Assembly (NCBI GenBank): GCA_050084985.1
Contig: JBITNC010000002.1
Span: forward strand, 33,170,001-33,234,000
Direction: 5' to 3'
From: Nageia nagi
Lineage: Eukaryota; Pinophyta
Length of the DNA: 64,000 nt
The notes beneath the pieces were generated by a model. That model was not told the DNA's origin. It worked only from the letters and a program-made list of their open reading frames with translations, and did not search any database. Positions within the stretch are counted from its first letter, which is position 1, and the number at the start of each line of letters is the position of its first letter. Below, piece by piece: positions 54,569 to 64,000 of this stretch. The translations under genes and the position numbers were made by a program.

Positions 54569-55616
54569 CTAGAAACAAACCAAATACAAATGTATGCAAA
54601 TCCACAATAACACAGCAGAACCAAATCTGATTTTATATTTTTATTCTCTTTTCAAGTAACACAAATTGCAACTACAACATATTAGAGACAATGTAGACAA
54701 TGTATTACACTTATATGTAATGAAAGTTCCTACAGATCACTGAACACACCTCAACAAACTGGAAGAACAGTTGTAACACCTTCAAAATGATAATGAACCT
54801 GTACAGGACTAGTGATTTAGCACTGATGTAGTCACTACTGCTGTTCTGGTACATGCAGCCCCAAATGAACTCCTCAAAATCCCCAGCAAACTGATGTGAT
54901 GCCAAAACTGTTATCTCAACTCTTGAAACTTCAAACATGCAGGCTCAAATACAGATCTTGGATAGACCTGTCCTCAAATGGGTAGAAAGCCCTTAGGATC
55001 TAATCCCTTAAGCCTCCATTGGATTGGGTTCCAATGGGAATCCCAGAAAACTCTAGCAGAATGCAAGAGTCCAAAGAGCAAAGCTCTCCCAAATTCCCCA
55101 AATTCCCCAGAATTAGCCAACCCCCCCTCATTGAAAAAACCTCTCTATTTTATGCTTAGGTTCCCAAAAGACAGCTAATCTTGACCATTGATCTCTGCAA
55201 GATCTAATGGCTGAGATCAACTTAGAGTGCTAATAATAGATTAAACATATTTAACACAAAAACCCCTATTTCTGACTTGTAACTGCCCAGAAGACATTAT
55301 GTCTGATTTGTAACTGCCCAGCATGCATTATTTCTGATTTGTAACTGCCCAGCATGCATTATTTCTGATTTGTAACTGCCCAGCATGCATTATAGCTCAT
55401 TTGTAACTGCCCACTAGGCTGACTTTTCCATTAAAGGTAGCTAAGACACCAACTTGCCACTTGGAACACCTCTAACACTTACTTTGACTGTCAAGGTGGC
55501 TTTGCTAGCATAAAATTATCTTCCCCAAAATACCATTAACTGCTAAAGATGACTCATAATACTAAAAGCATTAAAATTTATTTATTTACATTGCAAAAAG
55601 GATGTGGGACATTACA
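54569..55616 (-). repeat. 3' LTR of the young chromovirus
   Basis: 1048 bp, matching 60476-61523 at a constant offset of 5907. Minus-strand start TGTAATGTCC at 55616; inner neighbour is the purine tract. The outer end (CTAGAAAC at 54569) abuts the inverted arm rather than host DNA. Confidence 0.95.
55268..55411. repeat. Five ~31-bp tandem units in the LTR, left copy
   Basis: CTGATTTGTAACTGCCCAGC followed by ATGCATTATTT is repeated about five times. The first and last units vary (AGAAGACATTATG; CTCATTTGTAACTGCCCACT). The same array is at 61175-61318 in the other LTR. Confidence 0.9.
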
Positions 55617-57309
55617 AGTCTCCCCCTCTAGAATTGCTTGTCCTCAAGCAATTCATCAAAGCTGGGTGCTTCAAAATTTCTGGCCCCTCCCAAGTAGCAT
55701 CATCTTCTGGCAAATCTTTCCACTTCACCAAATATTCAGAAAGGACTTTATTCCTCAATCTCTTCTCCCTCACATTCAATAACCTTTCAGGAATTAACTC
55801 TAATTTACCTTCATCATTAATAGGAGGCAAGGTTTGTGAAGGTGTGACATGTTGTCCCAAGGCTTTCTTTAAGCAAGACACATGAAATACATTGTGGATC
55901 CTACTGCTTGAAGGCAATGCCAATTCATATGCAACTTCACCAACTCTCCTCACCACCCTGTAAGGTCCATAAAAACGTGGTTGCAACTTTTCTGCACCAC
56001 TCTTCTTCAATGTGGTTTGCCGGTAAGGTTGTAATCTCAAGTAGACCATATCATCCACATTGAAACTACGTTCTGTCCTGTTTTGATCAGCATACTTTTT
56101 CTGCTGATTTTGGGCTTGTTGTAAGTTCTCTCTCACTGATTTTAGAATGTCTTGATGCTGTTGTACAAAATCAGCAGCTGTGGGTACCCTACTATCCTCC
56201 AAAAGCAAGTCGGAAAACTTAGGAGGCTCATAACCATACAATGCCATGAAAGGTGACATTTTAATGGACATGTGATAAGAACTATTATAACAATACTCTC
56301 CAAGATTTAGCCACTTAACCCAAGACTGTTGCTGCCCTGTAACATAGTTCCTGAGATACCCTTCAATCCATTTATTAACTATCTCTGTCTGCCCATCAGT
56401 TTGTGGATGGTAGCTAGTGCTAGGAGTAAGTTGTGTGCCGCACAATTTGAAGAATTCCTGCCAAAAGTTACTCATAAACTTGCTGTCCCTATCATGAACT
56501 ATGGTTTTTGGCAAACCATGTAATTTGAAAACCTCCTTGAAAAATAGATCCGCAAGTTGTGGGGCTGTAATAGTTACTGTAATGGCAAAGAAATGAGCGA
56601 ATTTTGTCAATCTATCAACTACCACAAAGATGCTATCCTTACCTTGAGTTTTGGGCAAACCTGTGATGAAATCTATGGAAATGCCTTCCCATTTTTGATG
56701 GGGAATAGGCAAAGGCTGAAGTAGACCAGCGGGGTGTGTGTTCTCATGCTTATTTTGTTGGCATGTAGGACATTCTCTAACATGTCTTAGCACATCTTCT
56801 TTCAACCCCTTCCAATAAAATCTTTCTTTTACCATTTTGTATGATTTGTAGAATCCTGGATGGCCTGCTAAAGGTGCATCATGCAAGGCATCTAATAGTT
56901 TCTCCTTCATTTTTGATTCTGGCATTAAATAAATTCTGTTTTTGTACAAAATCAATCCATCCTTGATTTTGTATCTCTCATCTATAACATCCCCATTAAG
57001 AATATTTGAAGCAAATTCGTCCTTAGTGTATTCTGCCATAATTTTGGCCTTCCAATCAGCTTGGACAGCAGTAATAGCATGAAAAGAAGGATTCCTCGAA
57101 AGTGTATCAGCTGCTGTATTAGATTTCCCTTTCACATATTGGATCTCAAAATCATATGCTTGTAATTTTGTCACCCATTTCTGTTGTCTGTCACTTAATT
57201 CACGCTGTCCTAGAAAGTGTTTAAGACTGTTATGATCAGTCTTAACTATGAATTGGCTGCACACTAAATATTGCCGGAATTTTGACAATGCATGCATCAC
57301 TGCAAGCAT
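55612..57309 (-). CDS. pol: Pol part 2: RNase H end, integrase, chromodomain
   Basis: A 565-codon frame. RNase H residues: D25 in '[10 protein letters not shown]' and D68 in '[10 protein letters not shown]'. Integrase zinc domain H143, H150, C180, C183. Catalytic core D213 ('[10 protein letters not shown]'), D273 ('[10 protein letters not shown]') and E309, i.e. D,D-35-E. A GPY-like region follows ('[19 protein letters not shown]'). The chromodomain (about 507-560, '[20 protein letters not shown]') would tether integration to marked chromatin. All key residues are present. The frame joins the upstream pol only across a one-base break at 57352-57356. The true protein starts upstream; the Met here is inside RNase H. 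Confidence 0.93.
   Translation of the reverse strand: MLAVMHALSKFRQYLVCSQFIVKTDHNSLKHFLGQRELSDRQQKWVTKLQAYDFEIQYVKGKSNTAADTLSRNPSFHAITAVQADWKAKIMAEYTKDEFASNILNGDVIDERYKIKDGLILYKNRIYLMPESKMKEKLLDALHDAPLAGHPGFYKSYKMVKERFYWKGLKEDVLRHVRECPTCQQNKHENTHPAGLLQPLPIPHQKWEGISIDFITGLPKTQGKDSIFVVVDRLTKFAHFFAITVTITAPQLADLFFKEVFKLHGLPKTIVHDRDSKFMSNFWQEFFKLCGTQLTPSTSYHPQTDGQTEIVNKWIEGYLRNYVTGQQQSWVKWLNLGEYCYNSSYHMSIKMSPFMALYGYEPPKFSDLLLEDSRVPTAADFVQQHQDILKSVRENLQQAQNQQKKYADQNRTERSFNVDDMVYLRLQPYRQTTLKKSGAEKLQPRFYGPYRVVRRVGEVAYELALPSSSRIHNVFHVSCLKKALGQHVTPSQTLPPINDEGKLELIPERLLNVREKRLRNKVLSEYLVKWKDLPEDDATWEGPEILKHPALMNCLRTSNSRGGDL
55617..55630 (-). promoter_or_regulatory. Polypurine tract of the young chromovirus
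   Basis: On the minus strand AGAGGGGGAGACT runs into the LTR start TGTAATGTCC. It is the plus-strand primer site. Confidence 0.9.
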
Positions 57310-58604
57310 CTCCTGTTCATAAATATTAAATGTTTTCTCAATTGGACTGAGTTTTTACTCTCAAATGCTATAGGTCTACCCTTTTGCATCAATACTGCAC
57401 CAATTCCTAACCCTGAAGCATCACATTCAACTACAAATGGTTGGGAAAAATCAGGAGTGGCCAAAATAGGACATGTCATCATAACTGTCTTTAATTTTTG
57501 GAATGCATTTTCTGTTGTTCCATCCCATTGAAATGCCCCTTTCTTGGTCAAATCGGTCAAAGGAGCTGCTAATTGAGAAAACCCCTTGATAAACCTTCTG
57601 TAATAGCTGCACAACCCCAAAAAGCCTCTTAATTCAGACAAAAAGGTGGGTGTAGGCCAATTTTTTATAGCAGAAATCTTCTGCTCATCTACATGCACAC
57701 CATTGGCACTAATTATATGTCCAAGATACAAAATTTCTGAAAGTCCAAATTCACATTTGGACATATTTGCAAAAAATTTCTGTTGTTCCAAAATGATCAA
57801 AACCGTGTCTAGATGTTGTAAATGACTTTCCCAATCTCTGCTGTAAATTAGAATATCATCAAAGAAAACAAGCACAAATTTTCTAAGATGATCTCTAAAA
57901 ATGTGATTCATGGCTGTTTGGAAAGTGGCAGGTGCATTGGTAAGACCAAAGGGCATGACCAAAAACTCAAAGTGTCCAAAATGACACCTAAAGGCTGTCT
58001 TGTGCACATCCTCATCCCTCATTTTAATCTGATGGTATCCAGATCTTAAATCCACCTTGGAAAAATAGGTAGCCCCATGCAACTCATCTATCAATTCATC
58101 AACTCTAGGAATGGGATACCGATTTTTAATGGTTTTCTTGTTTAAGGCCCTATAATCTATGCACATGCGTAAGGTTCCATCTTTTTTCTTCACTAGTACT
58201 ACAGAAGAGGCAAAAGGGCTAGAACTAGGCCTTATATAACCCATGGCAAGTAACTCTTGAATAGTTTTTTCAATCTCATCTTTGTAAGCTTTAGGGTGTC
58301 TATATGGTGTGATCATGATCGGTTTAGAATCAGGTTCTAATTCAATGATATGCTCAAAACCTCTATTAGGTGGAAGACCACTAGGTAGATCACCAAAAAC
58401 TGGGCTATGGCTATCTAGAATGCATTGTATATCAGGATGGAATTTTACCCCAATCTTGGGGGGTGTAGGCATACCTTTCACCATGTAAAATGTGGCTCCC
58501 CAAATGATGTCCTTCTTCTTCAGAATTTTTTCCAATCTGTTGGCTGAAATTTGTTGTGGAATCGATCTTTTATGCCCCTCAAAGTGACCACCTTCCCATT
58601 GCAT
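57297..58604 (-). CDS. pol: Pol part 1: reverse transcriptase and start of RNase H
   Basis: A 435-codon frame. RT motifs: '[16 protein letters not shown]', '[20 protein letters not shown]', D185 in '[13 protein letters not shown]', '[17 protein letters not shown]' and the catalytic D249-D250 in '[10 protein letters not shown]'. The connection '[15 protein letters not shown]' and RNase H start '[17 protein letters not shown]', with its Asp, follow. The frame ends early because of a one-base shortfall in a run of five A (minus strand) at 57352-57356. It overlaps the end of the gag frame by 85 bp in another frame. Confidence 0.93.
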   Translation of the reverse strand: MQWEGGHFEGHKRSIPQQISANRLEKILKKKDIIWGATFYMVKGMPTPPKIGVKFHPDIQCILDSHSPVFGDLPSGLPPNRGFEHIIELEPDSKPIMITPYRHPKAYKDEIEKTIQELLAMGYIRPSSSPFASSVVLVKKKDGTLRMCIDYRALNKKTIKNRYPIPRVDELIDELHGATYFSKVDLRSGYHQIKMRDEDVHKTAFRCHFGHFEFLVMPFGLTNAPATFQTAMNHIFRDHLRKFVLVFFDDILIYSRDWESHLQHLDTVLIILEQQKFFANMSKCEFGLSEILYLGHIISANGVHVDEQKISAIKNWPTPTFLSELRGFLGLCSYYRRFIKGFSQLAAPLTDLTKKGAFQWDGTTENAFQKLKTVMMTCPILATPDFSQPFVVECDASGLGIGAVLMQKGRPIAFESKNSVQLRKHLIFMNRRCLQ

Positions 58605-60439
58605 CTAAATTTCATTTCCAACGTTTTGTAGTTGGTATAGATGCCTCCCAATGAATATAACCATTGTACCCCTAAAATGGCATGAGGGATACCTCCCATC
58701 ATAGGATATACATAAAAATCCTCCACCACTGAATAGTTACCAAAACATAATTTTACCTGTTTAACCACTTGGTCACACTTAGTAATTTCCCCATTTCCAT
58801 TCTTAACACCAAAACCAGAAAAACCTTCCGTTTTCAATTTCTTTTCAGCCACAAAACCCTCATCTATGAAATTATGAGTAGCTCCTCCATCAATTAAAAT
58901 CACAGCAGAATGATCGTTTAATTTTCCTGGCACCTTTATGGTTATGAACTTTGACTCACCTGTGATAGATGCCAAAACTCCCTCTTCTTCGTCTATTCTA
59001 GGAGAGTGTTGTCCATGTTGTTCTAATTCTGCAAAATCTGCATCTTCATACTCACTTTCAGAATCTGATTTTTCTATTTCTGGTTCCTTTTCATCCTCAT
59101 TTGGCACATAAAACTCTACCAAGTAATTTTGCCCTTTACCTTGACATTGGTGGCCTGGCCCCCACTGTTTTTTGCAAGAAAAGCATAAACCCTTTCGCTG
59201 TAACTCCCTCCTAGTTGCCTCATCTAACTTGGGTCTTTGCTGATTTGGATTTTTATGTGATTGGAAGCCCTTATTATGCATCTGACTAGTTTTGTTTATT
59301 GGCTGTCCAACTGTTTGGGAAGGTCTAGAAGTCCCAAATGTGGATGTTTGCCCAAATTTAGATGGCTGTCCAAACTTAGAGGGCTGTCCCCATTTTGGTT
59401 TACTGCTGTGTGTGGAAGTTTCAAGGTCCAAAGTTGTTGAAACAGCCTCATCTAGTGTCTTAGGCTTGAAAGCCTTTGCTAAACCTCTTAATGGTTCACT
59501 TAGACCCTTCAAGAAGAGGTGAATGATCCTATCTTCAGCTATATCAGTGACCATAACTGAAATCTGTTGAAACTCCTCTATATAGCTAGCAACTGTACCT
59601 TTTTGTGTGATAGTGGCCAACTCACAGAAAAACTCATTTTCATCTTGCCTCTCAAACCTGTCCAACAGCTTAGTTGCAAACACCTCAAAAGAATCAATGG
59701 TTCCATGGCCTTGAGTGAACAATCCATGGTGCCACCATTGATATGCAACACCCTCAAGATGAAGGGCTGCATATTGAACTGCCTCCTTTTCTGTCATGGT
59801 GGGTTTAAGAGCAAAGTATGTCTGCAATTTTTGTAACCAAGCTCTTGCAGAAATCTTATCACTACCATCGAAAAATGGAAGTGGTAACTTACCCAACTTG
59901 TACTGCAATTCTCCTCCTGCTCCTTGAGCTTTTCTTCCCGGTTTATGTCCCTTCAACTCCAAGTATTTCTCAAAATCTACTGCTGTTTTAAACCCTTGAG
60001 GCATGGCTTCATACGCTGCCCAACGTTCTGCCAACTCTGTATCTGGAATCTCTACACTTCCTTCAGTAGTTTGTGGCTGTACAAACATGGGAGTAGAGGG
60101 TTTCCAAATCCTGGGTGTCCTGGATGTCTCTCCTATTGGATTATTTGGTTTAGGTATAATTTTAGCTACTCCAGGGGTTGAACTTTCACCCTCATTATTT
60201 TGTTGTAGTAAGGGAGCATTTCCCTCACTAATCTGAGTTTCTAATTGTGGTTGGTTTCTAGAACACAAATCTTGAAGTGATCTCTCCATTCTCTGCAATA
60301 CTTGCAACATAGTATTTTGTGTTCTTCTAAAGATTTCTGCCTCATCATCTAGCTTAATCCTCTCTTCTTCTCTCTCCATTGGCTGACCTAACCCTGCTTT
60401 ACCCTTGCTTCTAGTTTGATAAGGGTGGACCATCAACAA
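58520..60439 (-). CDS. gag: Gag-protease of the young chromovirus
   Basis: A 639-codon frame, with its ATG 25 bp after the PBS. Gag core (about 185-340: '[19 protein letters not shown]', 'AYQWWHHG', '[16 protein letters not shown]'), three 'GQPSKFG'-like repeats (351-365), zinc knuckle 419-432 ('[14 protein letters not shown]'), an acidic linker (about 446-470), then protease with D517 in '[15 protein letters not shown]'; G-G replaces the usual S-G. It ends shortly after the region where RT should continue, because of a -1 type frame change near 58568-58571. It should package the RNA and process the polyprotein. Confidence 0.93.
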   Translation of the reverse strand: MLMVHPYQTRSKGKAGLGQPMEREEERIKLDDEAEIFRRTQNTMLQVLQRMERSLQDLCSRNQPQLETQISEGNAPLLQQNNEGESSTPGVAKIIPKPNNPIGETSRTPRIWKPSTPMFVQPQTTEGSVEIPDTELAERWAAYEAMPQGFKTAVDFEKYLELKGHKPGRKAQGAGGELQYKLGKLPLPFFDGSDKISARAWLQKLQTYFALKPTMTEKEAVQYAALHLEGVAYQWWHHGLFTQGHGTIDSFEVFATKLLDRFERQDENEFFCELATITQKGTVASYIEEFQQISVMVTDIAEDRIIHLFLKGLSEPLRGLAKAFKPKTLDEAVSTTLDLETSTHSSKPKWGQPSKFGQPSKFGQTSTFGTSRPSQTVGQPINKTSQMHNKGFQSHKNPNQQRPKLDEATRRELQRKGLCFSCKKQWGPGHQCQGKGQNYLVEFYVPNEDEKEPEIEKSDSESEYEDADFAELEQHGQHSPRIDEEEGVLASITGESKFITIKVPGKLNDHSAVILIDGGATHNFIDEGFVAEKKLKTEGFSGFGVKNGNGEITKCDQVVKQVKLCFGNYSVVEDFYVYPMMGGIPHAILGVQWLYSLGGIYTNYKTLEMKFRCNGKVVTLRGIKDRFHNKFQPTDWKKF

Positions 60440-60463
60440 ACCCTCAGGATGACAGGATTTTTG

Positions 60464-60475
60464 GCTCTGATACCA
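60464..60475 (-). promoter_or_regulatory. Primer-binding site, initiator-Met tRNA
   Basis: On the minus strand TGGTATCAGAGC lies directly against the inner end of the right LTR (60476), a perfect match to the usual plant PBS. Confidence 0.93.
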
Positions 60476-61523
60476 CTAGAAACAAACCAAATACAAATGT
60501 ATGCAAATCCACAATAACACAGCAGAACCAAATCTGATTTTATATTTTTATTCTCTTTTCAAGTAACACAAATTGCAACTACAACATATTAGAGACAATG
60601 TAGACAATGTATTACACTTATATGTAATGAAAGTTCCTACAGATCACTGAACACACCTCAACAAACTGGAAGAACAGTTGTAACACCTTCAAAATGATAA
60701 TGAACCTGTACAGGACTAGTGATTTAGCACTGATGTAGTCACTACTGCTGTTCTGGTACATGCAGCCCCAAATGAACTCCTCAAAATCCCCAGCAAACTG
60801 ATGTGATGCCAAAACTGTTATCTCAACTCTTGAAACTTCAAACATGCAGGCTCAAATACAGATCTTGGATAGACCTGTCCTCAAATGGGTAGAAAGCCCT
60901 TAGGATCTAATCCCTTAAGCCTCCATTGGATTGGGTTCCAATGGGAATCCCAGAAAACTCTAGCAGAATGCAAGAGTCCAAAGAGCAAAGCTCTCCCAAA
61001 TTCCCCAAATTCCCCAGAATTAGCCAACCCCCCCTCATTGAAAAAACCTCTCTATTTTATGCTTAGGTTCCCAAAAGACAGCTAATCTTGACCATTGATC
61101 TCTGCAAGATCTAATGGCTGAGATCAACTTAGAGTGCTAATAATAGATTAAACATATTTAACACAAAAACCCCTATTTCTGACTTGTAACTGCCCAGAAG
61201 ACATTATGTCTGATTTGTAACTGCCCAGCATGCATTATTTCTGATTTGTAACTGCCCAGCATGCATTATTTCTGATTTGTAACTGCCCAGCATGCATTAT
61301 AGCTCATTTGTAACTGCCCACTAGGCTGACTTTTCCATTAAAGGTAGCTAAGACACCAACTTGCCACTTGGAACACCTCTAACACTTACTTTGACTGTCA
61401 AGGTGGCTTTGCTAGCATAAAATTATCTTCCCCAAAATACCATTAACTGCTAAAGATGACTCATAATACTAAAAGCATTAAAATTTATTTATTTACATTG
61501 CAAAAAGGATGTGGGACATTACA
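60476..61523 (-). repeat. 5' LTR of the young chromovirus
   Basis: 1048 bp, identical to 54569-55616 as far as read. It starts TGTAATGTCC (minus strand) at 61523, where it joins host DNA cleanly (GACTTCGAG). It should carry the element promoter. No TATA box was assigned with certainty. Confidence 0.95.
61175..61318. repeat. Five ~31-bp tandem units in the LTR, right copy
   Basis: Same array as 55268-55411, at the constant 5907-bp offset. Confidence 0.9.
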
Positions 61524-61658
61524 GACTTCGAGCCCCCATAACTGTTTAACACACTGCATAGATTTCACTCATAGGTCTACTGCAAATCATTTTTGATATC
61601 TGTCAGTATCAAAGAATCATCTAAGTTTGAAATTCAGATTCTTTGCTCGTACAACCCA
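61524..61658. repeat. 135-bp direct duplication flanking the chromovirus, right copy
   Basis: It matches 53881-54015. Its first five bases, GACTT, are the likely original 5-bp target duplication. It continues into unique host sequence on the right. Confidence 0.92.
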
Positions 61659-61747
61659 GTGGTTTATAGGAGTTCATCATGTTCTCATCCATCAACTGCA
61701 TATTTAGAATTTTGGCTATCAAAATTGAAAAGTAATTAAGTTTGTAC

Positions 61748-61818
61748 CTGTATATCAGGTAACAGGAAGGCAGGGCTCAAAACATACCCTTCACTTGACT
61801 CCAACTTAGAATACCTGC
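61748..61818 (-). CDS. Putative host-gene exon
   Basis: Acceptor CATTTTCTTAG and donor CAG/GTACAA frame 71 bases that encode 'RYSKLESSEGYVLSPAFLLP' then D-I-Q, starting with two bases of a split codon and ending in phase 0. The phases fit exon 62674-62739 upstream and 53752-53796 downstream. The downstream intron contains the young chromovirus; without it the intron would be about 440 bp. Confidence 0.58.
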
Positions 61819-62505
61819 CTAAGAAAATGCATGAAACAATACCAAAAATTGGTGGACATTGGTATCATTCCTTCAAATGACCATATTCAAGCATTTTCAA
61901 TGCTAGTATAATTGTCGGGGTACACTATGTTAGGGGTGTAATATAAAAGTATTGTAGTATTATGTTTTATGCAAAAAAATTGAGACATGTTCTCAGGTGG
62001 TACAGTACTTGTATCCCTGTATTATTGATTAGGATTCCAAGAAATTCTCCTCAAAAGACTTGAAGAATCGGATGAAATAGCAACCCTCTTAAAAGGATTT
62101 ATAGGCATATGCGTAAGAGAATGAGGACAGAGATTTTAACAAAAGTGTTGCCTTCACATACTATATAAACCCCAATAATTACAGACCTTACGCTGATTTG
62201 CATTTTATTATGACATGAAACCAGCAACAATATTTTTTTGAAAGATATGGTCATTACAACACATAAAAGACACAATTCCTCTTTCTTTTTCATTAATAAT
62301 CCCTGCCCCACCATAGCACTTTTGGAAAGCACAAGACTGATGCCTTGGTCCAGACCTCATATTCCAAAAAGGAGGGTGCTCTGGATTGAGGGTAGGACGA
62401 CTAGAGTTCAAAGGAGGGAAGGTTGATAGTTGTTAATATGTATATAATCTATAGTTGTCAATGTTTATATAATCTGCTGTTTGTTGCAATGGACAACCTT
62501 CAAAA

Positions 62506-62591
62506 TTAAGAAATGATGACAGAATCCCTTAATATATGAGCCTTGTCTGGATCAATCACGTCAAAGTCGTCGTCCTCCTCCTTTCCTTTAT
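62506..62591 (-). CDS. Possible alternative C-terminal exon
   Basis: The minus strand reads 'DKGKEEDDDFDVIDPDKAH' and 'ILRDSVIIS' up to TAA at 62506-62508. It looks like an acidic protein tail. The acceptor (TTGAG) is weak, and it would lie inside the 61819-62673 intron of the main model, so it would be an alternative end or a chance reading. Confidence 0.27.
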
Positions 62592-62673
62592 CTCAATCTG
62601 GCAGAAGACTCAATCAACTTTCTCGTCTTCCTTTTAGACATATAAAGAGTGAATCATCAATCTCTTCCAATAC

Positions 62674-62739
62674 CTGGGGCACCTGTGAGCTTCTTCCTCT
62701 GCATTTGGTTCCCACGGCCTATAATTTTAAGTATATACC
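62674..62739 (-). CDS. Putative host-gene exon
   Basis: Acceptor TATTTTTTTAG and donor GTATTG frame 66 bases encoding 'YILKIIGRGNQMQRKKLTGA' and P, with split codons at both ends. The 3' phase fits exon 61748-61818. The basic stretch could be a nuclear signal, but no domain is recognised. A second reading frame here is also open, so the assignment is moderate. Confidence 0.42.
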
Positions 62740-63508
62740 CTAAAAAAATACATGTTGTAATCAATAAGGATATAAGCATTTGATGAGGCACATATTGTCA
62801 AAAAATAATAAAAAAGAAAGTTTTGATCATGGGTGTGCTTGAAAAGCCTATAAAGTACTTGAGTTTGATCAAATGCAATGTAGATTAAAATCAGAACAAT
62901 ATCTACAGTAAGACCAAAGTATGTTTTCTAGATACTTGATAATTTCTCTAAAATGAAGAAGTGTAATTCCTTGAGATTGAAGAACATGTCGCAAGTGGTT
63001 GGCATTTAGAAACATTTTTCAGTTTTGGGGGCTCTGACCTGGTCATGGTATATTAATATAGTACTATACTAAATGCAAAATACTCATTTCAGCCATGGTA
63101 CTACTAGCCATACCTAACCTTCGCAAAAACTTAGCTAGTCTTTGACGCAGTCAAAACTTGGACTCAAAAAAAACTCTATTAAGTAAAAACTATTAAAATG
63201 AAGACCCTTTTCACAACAAAGCACCAAAATATGGCAACGAAGAACAAGTTCACTGCTAACCGCTTAAAAAATCAGTAAAGCAAAAGAATCTGCAAGACGT
63301 GTGGGAGTTGCACACATACAGCTCACAACTTGAGTCTGACTACTATAATTAGTTTCAAATAATGAAAAGCACATGGAATCAAGAAGCTGGAAACTGTTCT
63401 GCCCAGCAAAACAGGATTGCAATGAGAAAGAACAAAATTGTTGTTGAGATGGTAAGGAGCAAAGAAAAAGACAACATGAAAACGGTTTTCCATGGAAGTT
63501 GTTCATAC

Positions 63509-63571
63509 CATGGATTTTGCTGAGGATATCTCCACAAAAGCATTCAGAATTGCATCATAACCAGGAGCTGG
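63509..63571 (-). CDS. Putative host-gene exon
   Basis: Acceptor GCACTTGTAG and donor ATG/GTATGA frame 63 bases, 21 codons, phase 0 at both ends: 'PAPGYDAILNAFVEISSAKS' and M. The next exon (62674-62739) begins in phase 1, so one small exon between them is missing or mis-called. Confidence 0.5.
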
Positions 63572-64000
63572 CTACAAGTGCAATATTCAATGAAAAACGG
63601 GAGATGGGGGCAAAGACAATACATAAAGGAAATAAAATTAGATTTAATGTTGATTCATTCAAGAATACTACATAAGAAAACACATAAAAACAGTTAACTA
63701 TCAAGATAACCCAAAAAACAATGTACAAGTATCCTCCCCATGGCTGCTGTTGATTTCCAAGAACAGTGATGCCTGTCTACTTTAACTCCAAATATCCTCC
63801 CATGGCTGCTATTAATTTCCAAAAGCAAATTAAAACCATTTAAGTTTGTCCCTTTTCTTCTCTTAGCTTCAATGTAAAATGAATGTCCTTGCGGTCACTA
63901 TATGCATTTAAAGTGAATTTTAAGTTAGGTTAAGCATAGTTTTTTGGTATTGGGCTTTGGTTTGTTTTTTTAAATAGTGAGACATCTCCAAGAACCTTTG
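63572..64000. other. Right edge, no further exon called
   Basis: 'tcctcccatggctgct.tt.atttccaa' occurs twice (about 63733 and 63796), a short local duplication. No coding domain is seen. Upstream exons of the minus-strand gene would lie here or beyond the window. Confidence 0.4.

Larger units (their letters stand above)
54569..61523 (-). mobile_element. Young chromodomain Ty3/gypsy retrotransposon (chromovirus)
   Basis: 6955 bp. LTRs at 54569-55616 and 60476-61523 are each 1048 bp and read as identical. A perfect tRNA-Met PBS lies next to the right LTR and a purine tract next to the left one. On the minus strand gag-protease, RT, RNase H, integrase and chromodomain occupy 60439-55612, interrupted only by two one-base frame changes. 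It sits in a putative host intron. The insertion must be very recent. The flanking structure is abnormal: a 135-bp duplication and an inverted LTR arm. Confidence 0.95.

Noticed and set aside
54199-54938. 75-codon frame present three times (54.2, 54.7 and 60.6 kb)
   Set aside because: The three copies are the same LTR segment; repetition reflects the LTRs and palindrome arm, not a gene family.
58520-58604. Canonical -1 slippery heptamer at the gag/pol overlap
   Set aside because: No X-XXY-YYZ heptamer is in phase near 58568; only a plain A-run is present, so programmed shifting is not claimed.

Overview
The window is AT-rich eukaryotic DNA from a seed plant with a large, repeat-laden genome. 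The evidence is plant-type Ty1/copia, Ty3/gypsy (chromovirus and Tat-like) and hAT elements, nested insertions several layers deep, and a host gene with tiny exons spread over about 29 kb. A conifer or other gymnosperm is my best guess, but that is inference. No tRNA, rRNA, CRISPR or bacterial-type operon was seen.

Left third (1-26,200). A 14-bp minisatellite (898-1341) precedes a decayed minus-strand Tat-like Ty3/gypsy element (about 1600-5750). Its order is gag, protease, an extra RNase H-like domain, RT, RNase H. Next is a Ty1/copia element (7285-26194; LTRs about 0.47-0.50 kb, tRNA-Met-type PBS). It is split by a complete minus-strand insertion (12044-23331; TSD TTTTG) that carries one intact 1141-codon gag-protease frame and no visible RT, RNase H or integrase: a candidate non-autonomous Tat-like element.

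Middle (26,200-34,650). A decayed plus-strand chromodomain gypsy pol (about 26700-29340) ends at a PPT and LTR start (29411). A SINE-like 129-bp insertion with a perfect 17-bp TSD lies at 30693-30821. The rest is AT-rich sequence in which I see no gene.

Right half (34,650-64,000). Small exons with matching splice phases over several junctions suggest an unidentified host gene on the minus strand, from beyond 63.6 kb down to a stop at 34817 and a poly(A) signal at 34677. One intron carries a 15.7-kb plus-strand gypsy element (37794-53514). That element is itself broken by a composite insertion (about 41615-46300), and its 3' LTR is split by a 3.5-kb hAT transposon (49871-53368). Another intron carries a very young chromovirus (54569-61523) with LTRs that read as identical. 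Instead of a plain 5-bp target duplication it is flanked by a 135-bp direct duplication and a 552-bp inverted LTR fragment that makes a perfect palindrome with the left LTR. This is the most unusual structure in the window.

Most coding sequence here serves retrotransposition (gag particle, protease, RT/RNase H, integrase) or hAT transposition. Only the chromovirus and the gag-protease element look recent enough to have moved lately. The host gene product was not recognised.
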